From Isoetes taiwanensis (Eukaryota > Streptophyta > Lycopodiopsida > Isoetales > Isoetaceae): DNA of 64,000 nucleotides. Below, piece after piece: positions 60,770 through 64,000 of the stretch (the stretch's first letter is position 1; every line of letters begins with the position of its first letter). The position numbers were made by a program, and so were the translations under genes. Where the stretch lies: contig JAJEKV010000003.1 in the NCBI GenBank assembly GCA_021234155.1, positions 7,874,413 through 7,938,412 of the forward strand, in the 5' to 3' direction. The notes beneath the pieces are model-generated. The model searched no databases and had not been told where the DNA came from. It saw only the letters and a program-made list of their open reading frames with translations.

Positions 60770-61211
60770 CTACCAACACATAATACCATTAACATTAATT
60801 AACGCAAACCATTGCATTCCACACTTAAAAATAAAATTCCCCTTAAACCCCCACATGGTTTGGGTGCATATTCACACGGGGGTGACTCGAACAACGAAAT
60901 TTTGTTGGATAGGCATATTCAACCCTTATTCCTTAATCTATACAGGTACATAAAGTTCCTCGTTTGTGGGGTATGCCTGTACAAGTTTTGGTATACTGTA
61001 TAACACAGTTTGCAAAATACTATAAGATTTTAGACAATGTACTATATGGTGTTGATTTTGTACATGTATAACATGAATTTAGGGGCTCGCTGCCCCTCGT
61101 CACCCCCGTGTGAATATGCACCCAAACCACGGGGGTTTAAGGGAATTTTATTTTTAAGTGTGGAATGCAATGGTTTCGTTAATTAATGTTAATGGTATTA
61201 TGTGTTGGTAG
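60770..61211. mobile_element. Foldback/MITE-like element, copy 2
   Basis: Same inverted arms as at 25893-26341, starting CTACCAACACATAATACC and ending GGTATTATGTGTTGGTAG. Confidence 0.85.
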
Positions 61212-63870
61212 TTATACTAAAAATTTTTTTTGGCCCTCACGGGCCCTAACAAACATAAACAAAACCAAACAAACAAACAAGCAATTTATAACAATACAAT
61301 ATACACCTGGTCAATATATACACCACGGTCCAAGCTCCTTGAGTGAATATCCACACACCCCAAAATTGCGAGCACACATCTAAAAATAAAAAATATCTTA
61401 AAACATGCATGTTGAAATTGAGTTATCGACAACCTATAGTGTGATGCTAAAAATTCCCGTTATTCATAGTCATCCCACCCTATTGTGATTCCACCATAAC
61501 TTCGAAAGTTGGCATATGTTCAGGTGTCTCTTGGTGGCTCAATGAAAGATTCCATTCCAAGCCAACGGCTATACATCTTTTAACATATTCTTCTAATTTA
61601 AATAGCGAATGGAAAGCAAATGGTGGAATATAGCATAGCATCCAAATAAAACTATCATACTCAGAAAAACTCGTCTTTTCATAAAAGAATTATCCCAACC
61701 TTACATCGTGGGAAAAAATTAGCATTAAGCAGAAATTGCAATGCCACAACACTACAAAATTGGTGTAGGCCCCCTTTGGCTGGACATTTCCACTTGCCTT
61801 GATTCTGGAGCCTGCCTCCAGAAAATACCAGCTCTGCTCACCTGCAATAATTGTACAAATATACAGGCTATATCACAACCTAAACTAGCACATAATGATG
61901 TTGAAGCCGATGCATTACATCCAGTCCGGTATCTGCATCTGTTAGACTCGCACACCACAATGCCAATGTTGAGGTATAGCTATGAATCATAATTCTGCAG
62001 CTTCAAGAACCATATTCCACGTAATCATATCTGGTTGCTCAAAGCTTCCTCATACTAATTTCAAATAGCCAATTTGAAACATTGTCGCCTCGCCAATTTC
62101 TATCAAGCTAATGTTCATGTTTTATAAGCACTTGCCTGGATATGAATTGTGGGCGCAGGAGCTCTTGAGGCTTTGCTTGGGGGGCTACAAAATTGGACCG
62201 GTGAAGGCGCTGCATTGGAGAGCCATGATGGCGTCGTTTACTAAAAGCTGCAGATTCGGGCTGCTTGACCAAGTTGGATTGTAAATCTGGATATTGAGCT
62301 CAAATGCTTTGGCACAATCAGATACATGAGCTGGTGTCCATGATGCCATTGTCAACTTCCAACTTGTGAATGAAACATATGGTTGAGAATGTGAGCAAGA
62401 TACCACCTTACGGCAATAGAAGCGGCATCATCTTATTTAAAGGCATCACGTTGCATAGACAACATCAAGCGAGAATGCATTTCTTGAATGTGCAAATTCA
62501 GACCGTTTAAACTATAAAAGTGTGTGAGGCTGAACATTGTTCTTAAGACAAAACCAAGACTTGGACTCCTACAACCTAAATATATCAAAAGTACCATAGA
62601 TACTCTGTCGAATGCTATGAGTATCGCAAGCATAAGATGAAAAGTGCAATGTGGTTTCTTGTTCTTGTTGCAATGGATTGAAATAACATGGAATAGGCAA
62701 GGAGGCTGGTTCTAAAAACGACCTCTGTCTCAATCCCTAAATATCAATTTATCATCTCTAAAATCCATAAAGTGGCTAGAAGTAGATGGAAGCTACGCTT
62801 TCGTTGCATACCAAGAGAAAAGCAACAAACAATGACAAAGTGAAAGGGCAAGCTTTACACGGCAAGATGTTGTTTTGAAGGCTTCTTGGGTGATCTTGCC
62901 CGCGGATCTAAGGCTCCTCAAAAGATAATGATAAATAGTCGGCCTCTTTGAGGATCGGAAGAATCACCTTCTGATGGTATGAGTAGTATGATGAGCTTTA
63001 CTTGAACTGGCGAAACAGTATTGGAAAGTAACCTCGGCCTGATCTATTTGCAAGCCGTAATTTTTAGCAAATCATGGGAATTTCTTGCATCGACATTTAT
63101 CAGTGACTTGTTTTGAAAAATGCAGTTACGGCCTGCTTCCTTTAGATGCAAGCTCTTCTTTTCGATTTAGTCTTTGGCGGTTGCACCAGATTGATGCCGA
63201 ACATAACCCTAAGCGCATAAACCCTAAAATGGGTTATCTCGAGCCTTGCATGTCGAGCAAGAAAATACAGTTTAAAAAAAAAGGAAGTGATAAGAAAATA
63301 CAGTTTAAAAAAAAAGGAAATATATGATATGTGGGTCTAAACCATTGGATATAGGCATCAAAATTAGTTCAAGCGTATGCGCACTCTAGATATACTAATT
63401 AGTATGCCTCATCAAATACATCCATGAAATCATATAAAAACCTTTGGAAAAAAAGTACAAAAATACAAAAGAAACCCCCTGTTATTATGCTACATATTGT
63501 TCATTGTACAGCTGACTTCAATAGCAGAGATGCTTCTAGGAAGGAGATTACGTATATTCTTTTCTTTGAGATTCTAATGCCAACTACAGATGTCAATGGC
63601 TCAAAAATACATTCGTTCGTGACTTTGAACTTGTGAAAGGCCGCCCAAGGCCGATCACCTCAAATGAATAAAACTTTCTATTGTAGATGAGCAAATCAAC
63701 TGTGTCTTTAAAAAAGGTATTGCTGCGGTATTTGTGAAAAGATGGTCTATTAAGCCCACATCCTGTTAGAATAAGTTGTAGACATAAAATACTACCAGAA
63801 CAGGCTGCCCTTGTCTACAATGTCCTAATCCATCGCCAAGACAACTATCCCCACCAGTATAAGTGCCCCC
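61212..63870. other. Long non-coding stretch, counterpart of 26342-28974
   Basis: No gene recognised. An A-rich unit AAGAAAATACAGTTTAAAAA is doubled at 63260 and 63292; in copy 1 the first of the two reads ATACATG instead. Confidence 0.4.
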
Positions 63871-64000
63871 AATAATTCACGACTACACATGCACTACACA
63901 CACTATACTACACATACACTGCACACACTACACTATTCACAATACACCATCACGCTACATATGCACTGCACTACACACACTACACCACCACCACCACATA
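63871..64000. repeat. CA-rich low-complexity stretch, copy 2, cut by window end
   Basis: Same CACTACACACACTA-type sequence as 28975-29141, up to the last base. Confidence 0.85.

Larger units (their letters stand above)
49455..64000 (+). repeat. Large direct repeat, copy 2 (runs off the window)
   Basis: Colinear with 14558-29141 throughout and in the same orientation. It starts at TTAATTTAATAAAAATAGCT, just inside what appears to be an intron of the diflavin reductase gene. The sequence at 49455-58300 is depleted of CAG and CTG compared with copy 1: by hand count about 10 in 52261-53040 against about 30 in 17401-18120. In 61700-63200 the relation is mixed, each copy keeping some that the other lost. 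The right end is not in the window. Confidence 0.95.

Noticed and set aside
14558-64000. The two large-repeat copies as LTRs of a giant retroelement
   Set aside because: Each copy contains complete smaller elements of other classes, and the 20 kb between them holds host-gene exons on the plus strand with no polyprotein.

Overview
The window looks like nuclear DNA from a land plant with a large, repeat-rich genome. Reasons: spliceosomal introns with GT-AG borders and pyrimidine-rich acceptors, remnants of Ty1/copia and Ty3/gypsy-chromodomain retrotransposons, a PIF/Harbinger DNA transposon, non-LTR (LINE) elements, foldback MITE-like repeats, and exons of conserved eukaryotic genes. I cannot name the species. 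A fern or another non-flowering plant is possible but is only a guess. No rRNA, tRNA, CRISPR array or bacterial-style operon was seen.

Layout. 201-1620 (+) holds at least six consecutive exons of a Y-family DNA polymerase that reads most like Pol iota. 2440-3500 is a decayed copia fragment and 4105-4380 a 49-50 bp tandem repeat. About 4895-10020 (-) is a GC-rich, damaged LINE (coiled-coil ORF1, endonuclease, reverse transcriptase, AGAAT pentamer tail). 10031-11220 has 180 bp tandem repeats and the chromodomain end of a gypsy element (-). 11433-13320 (+) is a damaged two-exon gene of a cysteine-rich, probably transposon-derived family. 13302-13861 has more gypsy-type repeat and a scrap of LINE tail.

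14558-29141 is copy 1 of a direct repeat of at least 14.5 kb. Copy 2 starts at 49455 and runs off the window end at 64000. Each copy carries a PIF/Harbinger element with two divergent-type genes, an internal mosaic of smaller duplications, a roughly 320 bp MITE-like element, a roughly 445 bp foldback element and CA-rich low-complexity DNA. The roughly 20 kb between the copies holds dispersed small repeats, unidentified exon-like segments, a second LINE (38219-40370, -), a possible membrane-protein fragment (-), and ten exons of an NDOR1/ATR3/TAH18-type diflavin reductase (44071-49360, +). Copy 2 begins about 95 bp after the last visible reductase exon, so it lies in an intron of that gene or has replaced its 3' half.

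A sequence-quality signal runs through the window. Frame breaks in the two conserved genes are mostly single-base shortenings of homopolymer runs, and differences between the two large-repeat copies cluster at CAG/CTG trinucleotides, with either copy being the altered one. Both fit uncorrected long-read basecalling error at CHG-methylated sites better than evolution, so 'pseudogene' labels here are provisional.
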